The notes: generated by a model from the sequence alone, not told the origin. Shown: positions 15,437 to 25,995, counted from the first letter of the stretch. The stretch is 64,000 nucleotides of DNA from Cohnella phaseoli (GCF_003386235.1 NZ_QRDZ01000007.1:124001-188000); one strand, 5' to 3'. Numbers and translations: made by a program.

Positions 15437-15862
15437 TCAGAGAGGAAGACGCTTCATCCCCTCCTGATGCCCCAGCTCCAACCAAACCACGCGCGAACCC
15501 ACAGCCGATGACTCCACCATTGCCTCCGTCCGTTCGCAAACCTTTTCATATTCCTGCCTGACATCGTCCGATCCGTTCCGTCGCACCCACGCGATCCCCG
15601 AATCCCGGCGAGCCATACGCTCCAAGATCGGCCCTGTCTCGTCCGTCGAACGATCCAGCAGGACCGTTATGCCGATATCCGTTCCCGTCCTTCTCGAAAA
15701 ATGCTGAAGAGTCCGAATATATCCCTCAATCTGCATCTGATGATTCCCCGCGACCAGCACATAGTGGCGACGCCCTTTGCGTGAGCTTCGACGAACGATG
15801 GCGCTCACCAGCAACGCAGCCGCAATGTACAAACCGACAATCCACAACAGCTCGGGAAGCAT
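15437..15862 (-). CDS. Membrane-anchored protein of unknown function
   Basis: Protein of 141 aa with one N-terminal membrane helix (LLWIVGLYIAAALLVSAIV), a basic stretch, and a cytosolic domain starting HYVLVAGNHQMQIEGYIRTL. The segment VLLDRSTDETGPILERMARR resembles the nucleotide-sugar-binding start of GT-A glycosyltransferases, but the protein is too short for a full enzyme. AAGGAGGAGC lies before the ATG. It stands between degU and the comFA fragment, in the place taken by yviA in B. subtilis. I do not recognise a named family. Confidence 0.75.
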   Translation of the reverse strand: MLPELLWIVGLYIAAALLVSAIVRRSSRKGRRHYVLVAGNHQMQIEGYIRTLQHFSRRTGTDIGITVLLDRSTDETGPILERMARRDSGIAWVRRNGSDDVRQEYEKVCERTEAMVESSAVGSRVVWLELGHQEGMKRLPL

Positions 15863-16166
15863 AGCTGTGCTCCTCCTTTGCCATGAAGATGAGCGACGGC
15901 TGACCCGAACCGGACGTTTCCTCCCCGTTCACCGACCGTCTACTCGTTCCACAATATATGCCATCTTACGTTGCGGGGTTCCGAGGCGCCCTTCTGCTCG
16001 CCAGCGCTAACTCTCATGCCCCTTTAAGAAAACCTCCCTTTAATTTCAACTTCTCTGAATACCTTGGTCTTAAGCCAAGGGACTCCCTGTCTCATCCGCC
16101 ATCCCGCCTCACAAATAAAAAACCGCGATCCTCAGGCCCAGGCCCGAAAACCGCGATTGCTATTCC
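15863..16166. other. Gap between degU and the 15437 gene
   Basis: No gene seen. It holds the near-palindrome CCTTGGTCTTAAGCCAAGG (16062-16080) and, after degU, two direct copies of AACCGCGAT around a GGCC-rich hairpin (about 16117-16157). The latter, with a T run on the minus strand, probably terminates degSU. Confidence 0.45.
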
Positions 16167-16889
16167 CTACAAAGTCACCCAACCATACTTGATCGAGTTG
16201 ATAACCGCTTGAGTTCGATCGTCCACTTCCATCTTCTGCAAAATGCTGCTGACGTGGTTTTTGACCGTTTTCTCGCTAATAAACAGGTTCTCTCCGATCG
16301 TCTTGTTGCTCTTGCCCTCGGCCATCAACCGAAGCACCTCCGCCTCGCGGCGAGTAAGCGGATTGTTTCCGCGAGGTACAAGCTTGGCCACCGTCTCCCG
16401 GCTGGCCGCAGCGCCCGAAGCGGCGCCGATCTCGTCAAGATAAGTCATGCGACGGAGCTGATTGATCAGCTTGCCCGTTACTTTCGGATGTATGTATGCA
16501 TGTCCTTCAGCGACCGTTCGGATCGCATTCACCAGCGACTCAGCCTCCATGTCCTTAAGCAGATACCCCGACGCGCCCTTGCGCAGAGTCTCGAACACGT
16601 AGCTTTCGTCGTCATGAATCGAGAGAATGATCACCTTGATCTCCGGAAAAATATCGCGCAGCTTCTCCGTTGCCACCACGCCGTTCTCAATCGGCATATT
16701 AATGTCGAGCAGCACGACGTCCGGCTTAGCCTGGTTACAGAATTCCAGCACCTGGATTCCGTCGCCGCACTCTCCTATAACCTCCAGATCGCTCTCCATG
16801 TTCAGAATCCGCTTCAGTCCTTCGCGGAAGAGCTGATGATCGTCGGCTAGCAGTACTTTAATCGTACGTACCGTTGTCTTATTCTCCAT
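16167..16889 (-). CDS. degU: DegU, response regulator
   Basis: Two-component response regulator (240 aa) of the NarL/LuxR type, controlling degradative enzymes, competence and motility in Bacillus. The receiver domain ([18 protein letters not shown]) carries the acceptor Asp near residue 62 (VVLLDINMP) and the conserved Lys (YLLKDM). The C-terminal HTH ([20 protein letters not shown], then [20 protein letters not shown]) is typical. Its start overlaps the end of degS by 11 bp, so the two are translationally coupled. Its position upstream of comFA and the flagellar genes matches Bacillus. Confidence 0.97.
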   Translation of the reverse strand: MENKTTVRTIKVLLADDHQLFREGLKRILNMESDLEVIGECGDGIQVLEFCNQAKPDVVLLDINMPIENGVVATEKLRDIFPEIKVIILSIHDDESYVFETLRKGASGYLLKDMEAESLVNAIRTVAEGHAYIHPKVTGKLINQLRRMTYLDEIGAASGAAASRETVAKLVPRGNNPLTRREAEVLRLMAEGKSNKTIGENLFISEKTVKNHVSSILQKMEVDDRTQAVINSIKYGWVTL

Positions 16890-18057
16890 ACGCGATTAAC
16901 TCCTTTCCTGAATCCGCTTTGATGGGAACATTGATCTTGATTACCGTACCTTGACCAACTGTTGAATCGATCTCTATCTTGCCTTGCAGCAGATCCACTC
17001 GCTCATTCATTCCAATCAAGCCGAAATGGGAATGCGACTTAGAACGAACAGCCACGGCTTCCCGATTAAAACCAATTCCATTATCCTCGATAAACATCCG
17101 AACCGTATCGTCCAGAAAGATCAGCTCAAGCGAGACGAAGGTCGACTGCGCGTGCTTCAGCACATTGTTGAAGGCTTCCTGCACGAGCCGGAACATAGCC
17201 GCTTCCATCGCGTCGGGCAGCCGCTTCTCCTTGCCCGAAGTCTCGAATACGGATCTAATTCTCGTCTTCTCCTCGAAGTCCTGCACGAACTTCCGGAGCG
17301 TCGGCACCAGACCGAGATCATCCAAGGCCATCGGACGAAGGTTGAAAATAATTTTGCGAATCTCCTCCAGCCCGATCCGGATTTGCGACTTCAGGTCGAT
17401 CAGCTCGCTGCGTACGACCGTAAGATCGCCCGTATCCAGCAGCCGTTCGGCAATCTCCGTTCTCAGAACGAGATTCGCCAGCGACTGCGCCGGTCCGTCG
17501 TGAATTTCCCTGGCTACTCGCTTGCGCTCATCTTCCTGGGCCAGAATGATCTTGAGACCGATCATCTGACGATTTTTCGCCGATTCCAATATCCTCGTAA
17601 CCTGCGTCAGATCGCCTGACAAGTAATCAAGTACAACACTCATCTGCAGACTGATCGTGTCCGCTCGTTCGATGGACTGCTCTACTCCCCTTACCCTCAT
17701 CTGCAGCTCGTCTCTACGGGCTTTCAGATAGCTTTCCTTTTCGCGGTACACCATCAAATCAAGCTGTAGCTGAGTTGCCTTCTCGTACGCCAATTTGATA
17801 TCCTGCTCGGAATACCTGACGAAATCCCGGCTCACTTCCGTGAGCCGGATTCTCGCCAGTCGGTAGTCCCGTTCGATGCGATCTACCTTATCTATTGTGT
17901 CCGACGTCTCCTGCAGGACGGTCTCCAGCTCATTCGTGAGGGAGAGCAGCTCCCGGCGGGCAGCCTCGCAGATTTCGAACACTTGAACTTTGCTGTCTTC
18001 CATGACGGAAATGGCCTTCTGGATGACGCGGTCTATCTGATCAACATGATAATCCAC
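16879..18057 (-). CDS. degS: DegS, sensor histidine kinase
   Basis: Cytoplasmic HisKA_3-type kinase (392 aa) that phosphorylates DegU. A long N-terminal coiled-coil sensor region is followed by the dimerisation/phospho-acceptor box (KRVAREIHDGPAQSLANLVL, His near residue 184) and the HATPase domain (VQEAFNNVLKHAQ, DNGIGF, GLIGMNERV). No membrane segments, as for B. subtilis DegS. The start is GTG at 18057, with GGGGAG eight bases upstream. The signal sensed is unknown. Confidence 0.96.
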   Translation of the reverse strand: MDYHVDQIDRVIQKAISVMEDSKVQVFEICEAARRELLSLTNELETVLQETSDTIDKVDRIERDYRLARIRLTEVSRDFVRYSEQDIKLAYEKATQLQLDLMVYREKESYLKARRDELQMRVRGVEQSIERADTISLQMSVVLDYLSGDLTQVTRILESAKNRQMIGLKIILAQEDERKRVAREIHDGPAQSLANLVLRTEIAERLLDTGDLTVVRSELIDLKSQIRIGLEEIRKIIFNLRPMALDDLGLVPTLRKFVQDFEEKTRIRSVFETSGKEKRLPDAMEAAMFRLVQEAFNNVLKHAQSTFVSLELIFLDDTVRMFIEDNGIGFNREAVAVRSKSHSHFGLIGMNERVDLLQGKIEIDSTVGQGTVIKINVPIKADSGKELIAYGE

Positions 18058-18238
18058 GTTAACTACTCCCCTACTCGAGACGCCGTCTACAATCTTCCTC
18101 TATCCGCTTGCAGTCGATCACATTTTGCTATAACAAGTCGAAAACCTTTTCCGTTTTATTACTTAACTCATATAGCATTGTTTATCATACCATATTTCAG
18201 CGTTTTATTGAGAGAGGAATAGGTCCTTCGGTCTAAAA

Positions 18239-20941
18239 TTAACGAATTGTAATCGTTTGAGTTTTATTCTCCCAATCTACTTTTTGACCGAGCTGCTCCG
18301 ATATGAGACGAACCGGAACGTAGACGCTGCCCTTGATCAGCAGAGGCGCCGCAGGCACGGGCTGACGAATTCCGTTCGCGGTCATCGTGTCCTTGCCGAC
18401 CCACAGCTCCAGCATTTTATCGCCGCGCAGCACCGTGACTCGCTTCGTTTTATTGTCCCAGACGACCTGCGCCCCAAGCGTATCCCCGACAAAGCGAAGC
18501 GGCAAATAGTTCGTGTTCGTGCCTTTTTGGATAAAAGGCGCTCCCGGAAGAGTGACCTTGGCACCGTCAACCGTTGCTTGCTTGTTCCCAACCTTCATTT
18601 CGATCGTCGGATTAGTAACTGCGATCTTTCCCGGTGGATACTGAAGCACCAAGTTGTCAAAAGCGATCTGGCCCAGCATCGAACGCTCGTCCTGATCATT
18701 CTCCTGATTAACGAGATACAGCTTAGTCAGCTTGGCTTCGCCCTTCAGCCCGGCTTGAGCGAGATCGAAGCGAATGTTCTTCCAGCCGGTCCAATCAACT
18801 TTATCGGCAATCGTAGCATAGGCCGGTTTGCCGTCTCCGTTGATAAACTCGGCCCGCAGCCAGTGCATGCCTCCATCGCCCATCACATCAAGCGACATAG
18901 CGCTTGGCGAGCCCTTGATCGCGATGCCTTTGCCGTCGTTCAGAACGGCGTTCGCATACCTTTTGCCGGCTCCGACCGTAAAATCGTAATCCATCGCCAG
19001 AACCTTCGACAGCTCACGCCCGGCAATTCCCGTGACGATCGCCGCCGAACCCATCGTCTCGACAGGCGTGCCGGCGAAGTTTACTCCGTACGCGGCTTTC
19101 TCGAAATCCTCCAGCACCTGCTCCGAACCCGAAGCGAGCACCGCAATTGCTCCATAGCCGTCATAGCGGGCAATCGCATAGCCTGCGGCTGCGTCGTTCT
19201 GCACCTTGTTCACCGTCAGCTTGCCGTCCTGCACCGTTGCCGTAAAGCCGCGGAACTCCCAAGACACCGACGATGCCGGTACGGACATCAGCCGTCCATC
19301 CGTCAGCTGCGCTTTGACCGGTACATTAATCACAGATCCCGGCTTCAGCAGCGTCGAGCTTGGTTCGACGATCAGCTTGGCAATCTGCGCCTCGCCGACA
19401 ATCTCCAGTTTAAGCGAGTCGCTGGCGCTGCCCGATTTTACGCTGACCGTGGCCGTGCCGGCTTTCGCCGCCTGGAATGTCCCGTTCGAGAACGAACCCA
19501 ACTGTTTATCGATACTCCATGTTGCGGTCAAACCGTTCGGATCGAGCGGATTGTAGTGCGTGTCATAAGCCTTCAGCGAGTAAGCCGCCTGTTGGCCGAT
19601 GAACACCGTTTGCGGACCGCTGGCCGCAATGCCCTTCAATGAGCCTTGCGGAGCCGTCGTATAGACGCCGATCCCGTTCGTGACCAGACGCTGCGTCGTC
19701 CCATAAGAGGTTGGATGCGTAAGCTGCGTCTGAAAATCTCCCAACGGACGAGTCACCATCGTCGTCGACCCGCCCCCGTCCAGATTGACAGCCTTCCAGA
19801 CGCCCAATTCCTTCAGCATCTGCTGCAATTCCTTCAGCGTGACGCCTTTGCGGCCACCATTCTCCTCGACGGTGAGCATATAGGCAGTGGAGCCGTCCTT
19901 GGAGAAGCCAACGGCCGTGCGCGCACGATCCGCATACCCGCTTAGCCCGTTGACATCCCGCGTGAAAGAGACGGGCGCCCCTTGGTCCATCAGGAGCGTA
20001 TGTCCGCTCACCATCATCTGGAAGTCGGACGGATTGTACGTTTTGCCGGAGGCTGTTGTTAATGAATAGTCTGCAGCAACACGGTCTCCGACTGCCAGAC
20101 TCGCGACGAAATTGCCGGATTCCCTTCTATTGTGCCCTCGAAGAATGAAGCCGTTCTCGGGGATCGGAGTTGAAATCGCCGCCCCTTCTACAACCTCCGT
20201 TACGATACCATCGACGATAAGCGCCTCATTCGGGGTAGCCGAACTGTTCGCAGGCCGCTCCGACGCCGTCCAGGCATTCGTATACATGTACAGAGCGTTA
20301 ACGTGACTGTAGGCTTTGTCCGGCTCCGTGCGGTAGGCCGACTTGTTCAGCCCCGCCAGAGGATACGATACCCCCTTGTCCGTCGCTGTGACCGTACCGC
20401 TAAACATAAAGTTGTCGATAACAGGACGACGATCCTGAGTTACGCCAAACGCATACATTCCCTGCAACTGCTCGGTACTGGCAAGCAATTGTCCTGAAGT
20501 GATCTGCGCCCCCATCGGCACGCCTTCCGTGCCGCTTGCCGTACGGAACACGTCGCCGTTAATGCCGGCAACCGCCCCCGTCTCCCTGGTCATCGCGCCA
20601 ACTGATTGCTTAGCGGTGACGCTTCCTTTCGGTCCTCCCATAGCATTGAGCTGGACGTAAGGATTTTGGAGATCCACCTGCAGAACGTGCAAAACCTCGG
20701 TCGGAATCGAAGAGTCGGACGGAATCCAGGCATAGGTCAGTTGGCGAACGCCGGAAGTCACGATCGATTCGCTTTGCTTGGAAAGCTTATAGGTGACCGC
20801 TGTCTTCTGAGTCGCGGCGACGGCATAAGGAACGGGGAGGAATCCCGAACTGACGGGACCGGTAAACACCAACACTCCTGCGAGAAAAGGCAACACAAAA
20901 CGGGAACGCTTCTGTCGAGCATTTGAAGTGAATAATCGCAT
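18239..20941 (-). CDS. Exported phosphodiester glycosidase (NAGPA) protein with stalk domain
   Basis: Secreted protein of 900 aa. A long signal peptide (basic start, then LPFLAGVLVFTGPVSSGFLP, cut near AVAA) precedes a NAGPA-type domain (about 60-430) with the signature VNLDGGGSTTMV near residue 388 and GINGDVF near 130. NAGPA enzymes release N-acetylglucosamine from phosphodiesters; bacterial members act on wall polymers or exopolysaccharide. A Big_2/Ig-like part (about 440-520), a carbohydrate-binding-like region, and a C-terminal copper-amine-oxidase-N type stalk domain (YLPLRFVGDTLGAQVVWDNK, VYVPVRLISEQLGQKVDWEN) follow. AGGAGAA precedes the ATG. Probably surface-bound through the stalk. 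Confidence 0.88.
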   Translation of the reverse strand: MRLFTSNARQKRSRFVLPFLAGVLVFTGPVSSGFLPVPYAVAATQKTAVTYKLSKQSESIVTSGVRQLTYAWIPSDSSIPTEVLHVLQVDLQNPYVQLNAMGGPKGSVTAKQSVGAMTRETGAVAGINGDVFRTASGTEGVPMGAQITSGQLLASTEQLQGMYAFGVTQDRRPVIDNFMFSGTVTATDKGVSYPLAGLNKSAYRTEPDKAYSHVNALYMYTNAWTASERPANSSATPNEALIVDGIVTEVVEGAAISTPIPENGFILRGHNRRESGNFVASLAVGDRVAADYSLTTASGKTYNPSDFQMMVSGHTLLMDQGAPVSFTRDVNGLSGYADRARTAVGFSKDGSTAYMLTVEENGGRKGVTLKELQQMLKELGVWKAVNLDGGGSTTMVTRPLGDFQTQLTHPTSYGTTQRLVTNGIGVYTTAPQGSLKGIAASGPQTVFIGQQAAYSLKAYDTHYNPLDPNGLTATWSIDKQLGSFSNGTFQAAKAGTATVSVKSGSASDSLKLEIVGEAQIAKLIVEPSSTLLKPGSVINVPVKAQLTDGRLMSVPASSVSWEFRGFTATVQDGKLTVNKVQNDAAAGYAIARYDGYGAIAVLASGSEQVLEDFEKAAYGVNFAGTPVETMGSAAIVTGIAGRELSKVLAMDYDFTVGAGKRYANAVLNDGKGIAIKGSPSAMSLDVMGDGGMHWLRAEFINGDGKPAYATIADKVDWTGWKNIRFDLAQAGLKGEAKLTKLYLVNQENDQDERSMLGQIAFDNLVLQYPPGKIAVTNPTIEMKVGNKQATVDGAKVTLPGAPFIQKGTNTNYLPLRFVGDTLGAQVVWDNKTKRVTVLRGDKMLELWVGKDTMTANGIRQPVPAAPLLIKGSVYVPVRLISEQLGQKVDWENKTQTITIR

Positions 20942-21098
20942 GTACTTCTGTTCTCCTGTAAGTCTATGAATTTAGGGAGAAGTTCCTCTACGACGCTAGT
21001 AGCGGCCATAGCTGGGCAACTTCCCATTATCCCTAATCTATTAGACTCTAAAATAGAGCAAAAGTTACAGTCGACGATCGACTTCGCAAAATTTAATA
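20942..21098 (-). other. Leader region of the NAGPA gene
   Basis: No gene. The minus-strand leader contains GGGAAGTT (near 21020) and AACTTCTCCC (near 20980), which could pair across about 40 bases with a small bulge. GTCGA/TCGAC half-sites lie near 21071-21083. No known riboswitch was recognised. Confidence 0.35.
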
Positions 21099-21099
21099 G

Positions 21100-21130
21100 A
21101 AAAAAGACGACGATCGCTCGCCGCCTTTTT
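21100..21130 (-). terminator. Terminator of the YjbR-like gene
   Basis: In the minus RNA GGCGGCGA pairs with UCGUCGUC (two G-U pairs), flanked by AAAAA and UUUUU. It lies about 100 bp after the stop codon of the gene at 21231-21584. Confidence 0.8.
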
Positions 21131-21230
21131 ACCTAATCTTCCACTATTACTACGTTATATAGGTTGAAACTACGAATAGGAAAACTCTCGTACTTCGCCA
21201 TAAGAGTCGCCTTATCTGCGGTTCAAACTT

Positions 21231-21584
21231 TTATAGCAGCTCATCTCTCTCCCGCTTAGGAAGCTTGTCCCGTACAAGTAGATAGGATTGCTCCAGCATT
21301 GCAAGCACCTCGTCGTCCGGAACTATACCGTTCAAGACAACCGTATTCCAATGCTTCTTGTTCATATGGTACCCCGGCAGCACGGCTCCTTCATACTGCT
21401 GACGCAGCAGCCACGTTTCCTCAGGGTCCGCCTTCAGATTGATGCTCTCCACCTCGCCCGTATGGCCAAGCAACGCGAACATTTTGCTGCCGACGAACAG
21501 CACGGGCAGGTCGGGATCGAAAGGATAGCGAAGGGTTGTTCCGGGCCGCTGCAACCCTCTCTTCATCAGCTCGGCGTGGTTCAT
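21231..21584 (-). CDS. MmcQ/YjbR family protein
   Basis: Small cytoplasmic protein (117 aa) of the YjbR/MmcQ family, with a CyaY-like fold. The family signature is present: a segment around KMFALLGHTGEVESINLKAD, then PGYHMNKKHWNTVVLNGIVP. The ATG at 21584, with AAGG six bases upstream, is preferred over the in-frame TTG at 21590. It ends in KRERDELL. Function of the family is poorly known; DNA binding has been suggested. It stands alone between two surface-protein genes. Confidence 0.85.
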   Translation of the reverse strand: MNHAELMKRGLQRPGTTLRYPFDPDLPVLFVGSKMFALLGHTGEVESINLKADPEETWLLRQQYEGAVLPGYHMNKKHWNTVVLNGIVPDDEVLAMLEQSYLLVRDKLPKRERDELL

Positions 21585-21605
21585 CGTCAACCTTCTTTCA
21601 GATCA

Positions 21606-24600
21606 TTAGGAATCAATAAACTCTACGAACTCCAACAATCGCTTGATCATAACAACGGCCTCGGCTCGGGTCGCATTGCTCTTTGGCTTCATCGAAGTCG
21701 AGGTCACTCCACTAATAATACCGGCCTGTACACTGATCGACACGCCTTCTTTCGCCCAACTGCTGATGTTTCCTCTATCGTTGAATCGATTTAGGTTAGA
21801 ACTATCGGCAGACTGCTGGACTCCGGCCACATTCATAGCCCTAACCATCATCGTCGCCATCTCTTCACGCGTAATCGGCGAGTTCGGCCGGAATTTGCCA
21901 TCCGTTCCGCCTTGAACGATGCCTGCCGCACTTGCAGCTCCAATATAGGCTGCGGACGCTCCCGCTCCTTGCACGTCAGTGAACTTGCTGGCAGCCGAAC
22001 GATCTCCATTCAGCCCTAGGCCGCGAACAATATACTGAGCGAAATCTGCCCTGGTAATGTTCGTTTTCGGAGCGAAAGTCGTCGGAGTTGTCCCATCCAC
22101 AATAAACTTCGAAGCCAGCAAGGACACGTCTCCGTTTGCCCAGTGCGTTTTCATATCTGTATATTGCATGGTTTTGCGTACCACTGCATATTTGCTGTTG
22201 CTCTTCCGCATGAAGTTCACATACAACGAGGTTCCGCTATTCGTAATTCGTGTCGGTACATAGCTGATCTTGCCTGTCAACTGATCAAAATGCACAACAG
22301 CCAAGTTGTCAAGAGAGCCGGCAGACGCCGGAATTACAAAAGAACGCGTTACATACCTATCATAGCTGTTGATCGGGTATTCCTTCCCGCCAAATAAAAT
22401 AGAAGCCGAGAAATCCGCAGGCGCAACCACTCTCTGTGCTCCTTGGGCGGCAAGCGCAGAAATGAAGGCAACATCAGATACCTTTTCAATACTTAAGAGC
22501 AGTGAAGCATCACTCGACGTGTTGCCTCCGATCTGCTGCAATTGTTTTGTAAGGTTAATCGCGTTTAACGGCAGGTTGAACTGCAAATCCCCAAAATCAA
22601 GCAGGAACTCCGCATTGGATACGTTCGTTGCCGATGAAATCAACGATTGGATCGGAAGACTGACGAGCGCTCCCGCCTCCGTAGTCGGAATACGGACGGA
22701 TACCCTTGGAACGGTAACACTGCTATTCGATTTAATTAACGAGTATGACGCCGCCAGCTTGTTCGCATCGACCACATAACGTTTGGCTGCTTTTCCAGAT
22801 GGCGTCACCGCTGCCGTTGCCGTCACTGCCTTCCCGACGACAAGTCTGACAGCTCCGGCGCCGTCCGACTCCAGATAATCCGGCAAATTGGCGATCGGCG
22901 TACCGGTTTGCGCGCCTACCGTAATATTGTTTAAAGCAGCAACAATGCGATCAAGCGTGTCCCTCAGTGGATTACCCGTCGTTATATAGCTAAGCGTCAC
23001 CGTCTGCCCTGCCCCAACAGGAGAAGACAAGTTGAGGACAACTTGAGTTCCCGCCACTGATACTCCTGTTACGGGAACGGTTGCTCCATTATATTTTACC
23101 GTATACTGAGACGCATATGGAGCCGTATTTGGATTCAGTGGAGCGGAGTAAACTAACGTCAACTGACTGTTCGAAATGCTGGATGATGCCAATTGGGCAA
23201 CATCGCTTGAACCGGAAGTAAAGTTGTATCCAACGATCGCAGGAGCAATATTCCCGGACAAGTCCATAATAGCAGGCGAGCTTTGGTAATAGTACAACAG
23301 GACCGGCACATTGGAGGAGACGCTCTGCGACAACGTCAGCTCGATTGTATTGTTCGCTACTACAACTTTTGTCACAGTAGGCGGAGTTACGCCGGTCGTA
23401 ACCACCGAAAATGCAGTTATCGGAGGCACGCTGGACGGATTTAGCCCTTCATTGTAGGTCATTACAATCTTGCTGCCATTCAAAACTGCGGACGTCAACT
23501 GCGGCGGTTCGGTGTCGTATTGGTTCCGAACGTAGTAATCCGTAAATGCCGGAACCATGCTACCGCTCGGATCACGAAGAGGGTAAACCCCTGGTGCATA
23601 AGATACCGACACAGGCAATGAACTGGTCGATGAGGAATTCAGTGTCATCGTCAAAAAATTACCGCTTAAAAAAGCAGAGTTGATCCCAATAACGTTGCCG
23701 TTCTGCTTCACCGTAAACTGGCTCTGAATCTGGGTTTGGAATTGGGGAGCCACATCTGCCATCGCTTTATTGAAGGTTAATGTTAATGAACTTCCGTAAA
23801 AATACCCGTTCTCCGGCTTAGGCAAAGTAGAATCAGTAGAGTTTGTCAGAACCCTATTGGTGAAAGACGCGACTTCGATTCCGCTCGTATTTTGCAATCT
23901 TCTGGCTACAACAGCATCCGGATAATACGACAATCTGACCGTCTGTCCTACCAATACGCTACTTTGAAGACTTAGTCGTACTTCATTGCCACTGACAGAA
24001 ACGCCCGTTATGGCTCTTGCTGCTTCATTTGCCGTTGCATAGAAATTGCTCGCATTTGGCGTTTTCGTGGAATCAAGATTTTCGCTGAATGTCAGGACAA
24101 TACTGGAGCCGCTAATCGTCGAATTCGAAACAACCGGCACGCTGTTGGTTCCAGTCTGAAAAGTCCATTGATTTGGGTTGGTGACTCCCGCGAAAAAATT
24201 CCCCGCCTCATCGCGGATAACGTTGGCAGGAACAGTTACGGCATATAACGTTGAATTGCTGAGTTTGGCGGTACCAGTCAGCTTAAGGATCACTCTTTTG
24301 TTATTGGCAGGGTCGATCGACATCGTCAAATCTCTCTTGTTTGCTTGAGCATTTTGCGGAAAAATTTGCGCCGTCGCCGTCGAAGCCAGCGTCCCCAGCG
24401 GCTCATTAAAGGTCAAACTAAGCTCATTTAAGGAAGTACTGATCGCAGTCGCGGACACTGTCGGAAAATAAGTACTAATCGCCGGAGGAGTGGTATCCGT
24501 GAGCACCTTGAACTTCCAAGTCAATGCATCAAAGTAGTTTCCGCTCGCATCCCGATAAACGTCTGATCCGATCTGAACGGAGTAATCCGTATTATTCGCG

Positions 24601-25646
24601 AATTTGGGACAAGATGCTGCGGAAAGATTAAAAACAACGTTAGGATTGCCTGTATTAGCAACCGTTGCATTCGCAGGCACTGTGCAGACAAGCGCACCGC
24701 TCGCCGTTGTAATAATCACGCTCCGATTCGAGTTGGCAAAAACGGGTTCATCGAATAAAAGAGAGATTTGCGTCGCATTTACATCTGCCAGAACTCCGTT
24801 ATTGGCAGGATTGAATGTCTGAATCTTCGGCTTGGTCGTGTCGAGCGCGGGTTTAGTTCTGAACGTCCAGCTGCCTGGGCCGCTTGGCGTTTGAATACCG
24901 GAATAAGCCCCGTTAAGCGGATCAACCAACGCTCCGGCATCGATCAGGACATAATAAGACGTATTATATTCCAAACCTTTTAGCGGAAGACTGACTCTCC
25001 AGTTGACCCCGACCTGGTTCAAGGTAACGTCTGCAGCCTGTACACTTACCGAATGTACCGTGACATTATCGGCAACCCTTTTTACCTGGATGTAACCCGA
25101 ACCTTTCACAACTTTGCGCGCAAATTCAAATGAAAGGCTGCCCGGATTCACTGGATCCAATGTCGAATACTGATCCACAGGAACGAAATTCACGGCAACT
25201 GGGAGGAGCTGCTCCGCTCGGAACATCCACTGGCCATACGGAATCCCGACAAATGAAGCGCTATTCGAATAATTGCGCACCGTATCGGGCGGAACAACGA
25301 CTGTATAGCGTACTCCGGATGTCAATCCACCAGCGGGCGTGATTACAATCGCTTTATTTTGAATATCAACTTGAACTTCTGAAGGAGAGGTTTTGGCGAT
25401 GTCGTACTCCCCTACCAATGTTGTCGTATCATAATCGTACAATTGAATTTTACCGGCTCCCCGAATGATCTCTTCGTCGAAGGTGAGGATCAACTCCGTT
25501 GTCGTTACGGCCGCGCTTGCTCCATGGCTTGGAGTCATGCTAACGACAACAGGGCCTCCCGTAGCTGCCTTAGCACTTGGAAAAGCAAAAGTCTGTAAAA
25601 TAAGCGCAACTGTTAAAATTAGAGATAGAGCACGAATTCGTTGCAA
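21606..25646 (-). CDS. Very large S-layer-homology surface protein with Ig-like repeats
   Basis: Exported protein of 1346 aa. The start is TTG at 25646, preceded by CGGGAGG eight bases upstream; the frame stays open to 25694, but that part lacks a site. A signal peptide (MQRIRALSLILTVALILQTF, cut near AKA-AT) is followed by about four Big_5-type Ig domains, each with a pattern like VTPxxG...ISLLFDEPV, to about residue 500. Then come about four SwmB-like repeats (for example SGSSIVLTFSENLDS) to about residue 880. Three SLH domains lie from about 1164 to the end (TRADFAQYIVRGLGL, TREEMATMMVRAMNV, TRAEAVVMIKRLLEF). SLH domains bind pyruvylated wall polymer, so the protein is anchored by its C-terminus. 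Confidence 0.92.
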   Translation of the reverse strand: MQRIRALSLILTVALILQTFAFPSAKAATGGPVVVSMTPSHGASAAVTTTELILTFDEEIIRGAGKIQLYDYDTTTLVGEYDIAKTSPSEVQVDIQNKAIVITPAGGLTSGVRYTVVVPPDTVRNYSNSASFVGIPYGQWMFRAEQLLPVAVNFVPVDQYSTLDPVNPGSLSFEFARKVVKGSGYIQVKRVADNVTVHSVSVQAADVTLNQVGVNWRVSLPLKGLEYNTSYYVLIDAGALVDPLNGAYSGIQTPSGPGSWTFRTKPALDTTKPKIQTFNPANNGVLADVNATQISLLFDEPVFANSNRSVIITTASGALVCTVPANATVANTGNPNVVFNLSAASCPKFANNTDYSVQIGSDVYRDASGNYFDALTWKFKVLTDTTPPAISTYFPTVSATAISTSLNELSLTFNEPLGTLASTATAQIFPQNAQANKRDLTMSIDPANNKRVILKLTGTAKLSNSTLYAVTVPANVIRDEAGNFFAGVTNPNQWTFQTGTNSVPVVSNSTISGSSIVLTFSENLDSTKTPNASNFYATANEAARAITGVSVSGNEVRLSLQSSVLVGQTVRLSYYPDAVVARRLQNTSGIEVASFTNRVLTNSTDSTLPKPENGYFYGSSLTLTFNKAMADVAPQFQTQIQSQFTVKQNGNVIGINSAFLSGNFLTMTLNSSSTSSLPVSVSYAPGVYPLRDPSGSMVPAFTDYYVRNQYDTEPPQLTSAVLNGSKIVMTYNEGLNPSSVPPITAFSVVTTGVTPPTVTKVVVANNTIELTLSQSVSSNVPVLLYYYQSSPAIMDLSGNIAPAIVGYNFTSGSSDVAQLASSSISNSQLTLVYSAPLNPNTAPYASQYTVKYNGATVPVTGVSVAGTQVVLNLSSPVGAGQTVTLSYITTGNPLRDTLDRIVAALNNITVGAQTGTPIANLPDYLESDGAGAVRLVVGKAVTATAAVTPSGKAAKRYVVDANKLAASYSLIKSNSSVTVPRVSVRIPTTEAGALVSLPIQSLISSATNVSNAEFLLDFGDLQFNLPLNAINLTKQLQQIGGNTSSDASLLLSIEKVSDVAFISALAAQGAQRVVAPADFSASILFGGKEYPINSYDRYVTRSFVIPASAGSLDNLAVVHFDQLTGKISYVPTRITNSGTSLYVNFMRKSNSKYAVVRKTMQYTDMKTHWANGDVSLLASKFIVDGTTPTTFAPKTNITRADFAQYIVRGLGLNGDRSAASKFTDVQGAGASAAYIGAASAAGIVQGGTDGKFRPNSPITREEMATMMVRAMNVAGVQQSADSSNLNRFNDRGNISSWAKEGVSISVQAGIISGVTSTSMKPKSNATRAEAVVMIKRLLEFVEFIDS

Positions 25647-25723
25647 CCGAATGACCTCCCGAAAATGAACATACTTATCTATTTCTTCGGCCAAAATGCC
25701 GCTTATCTTTAGTTTTCGGCGTT

Positions 25724-25767
25724 AAAAAAAGCGCGTTGCCCCCGAAATAAGGGCAACGCGCTTCTAT
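25724..25767 (-). terminator. Strong hairpin terminator upstream of the SLH gene
   Basis: An 11-bp stem, GCGCGTTGCCC with GGGCAACGCGC (25731-25741, 25751-25761), is followed on the minus strand by seven T. It would stop transcription from the accessory region before the large SLH gene. Confidence 0.85.
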
Positions 25768-25995
25768 TCATTATTTTGCTTACTCCAAATCACTATTAAG
25801 CAGCAGATTTCATAGTGTATTCTGCGAAAAGGAATCGGATTGAGGCCGTTATAGCTTCTCATTAGAGTATATAACAGTTCAGATACGACTATAGAAAGCA
25901 GCTATAAATCCATATTTAATTCGTCACATCACAATTACGTAATCAATGAAATCATTCCTTATATTAAAATAGATAACTGGATGTGTTAGGTATAA

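Noticed and set aside
18257..19642. 461-codon plus-strand frame antisense to the NAGPA gene
   Set aside because: Arg/His-rich shadow of the minus-strand gene without a start site.
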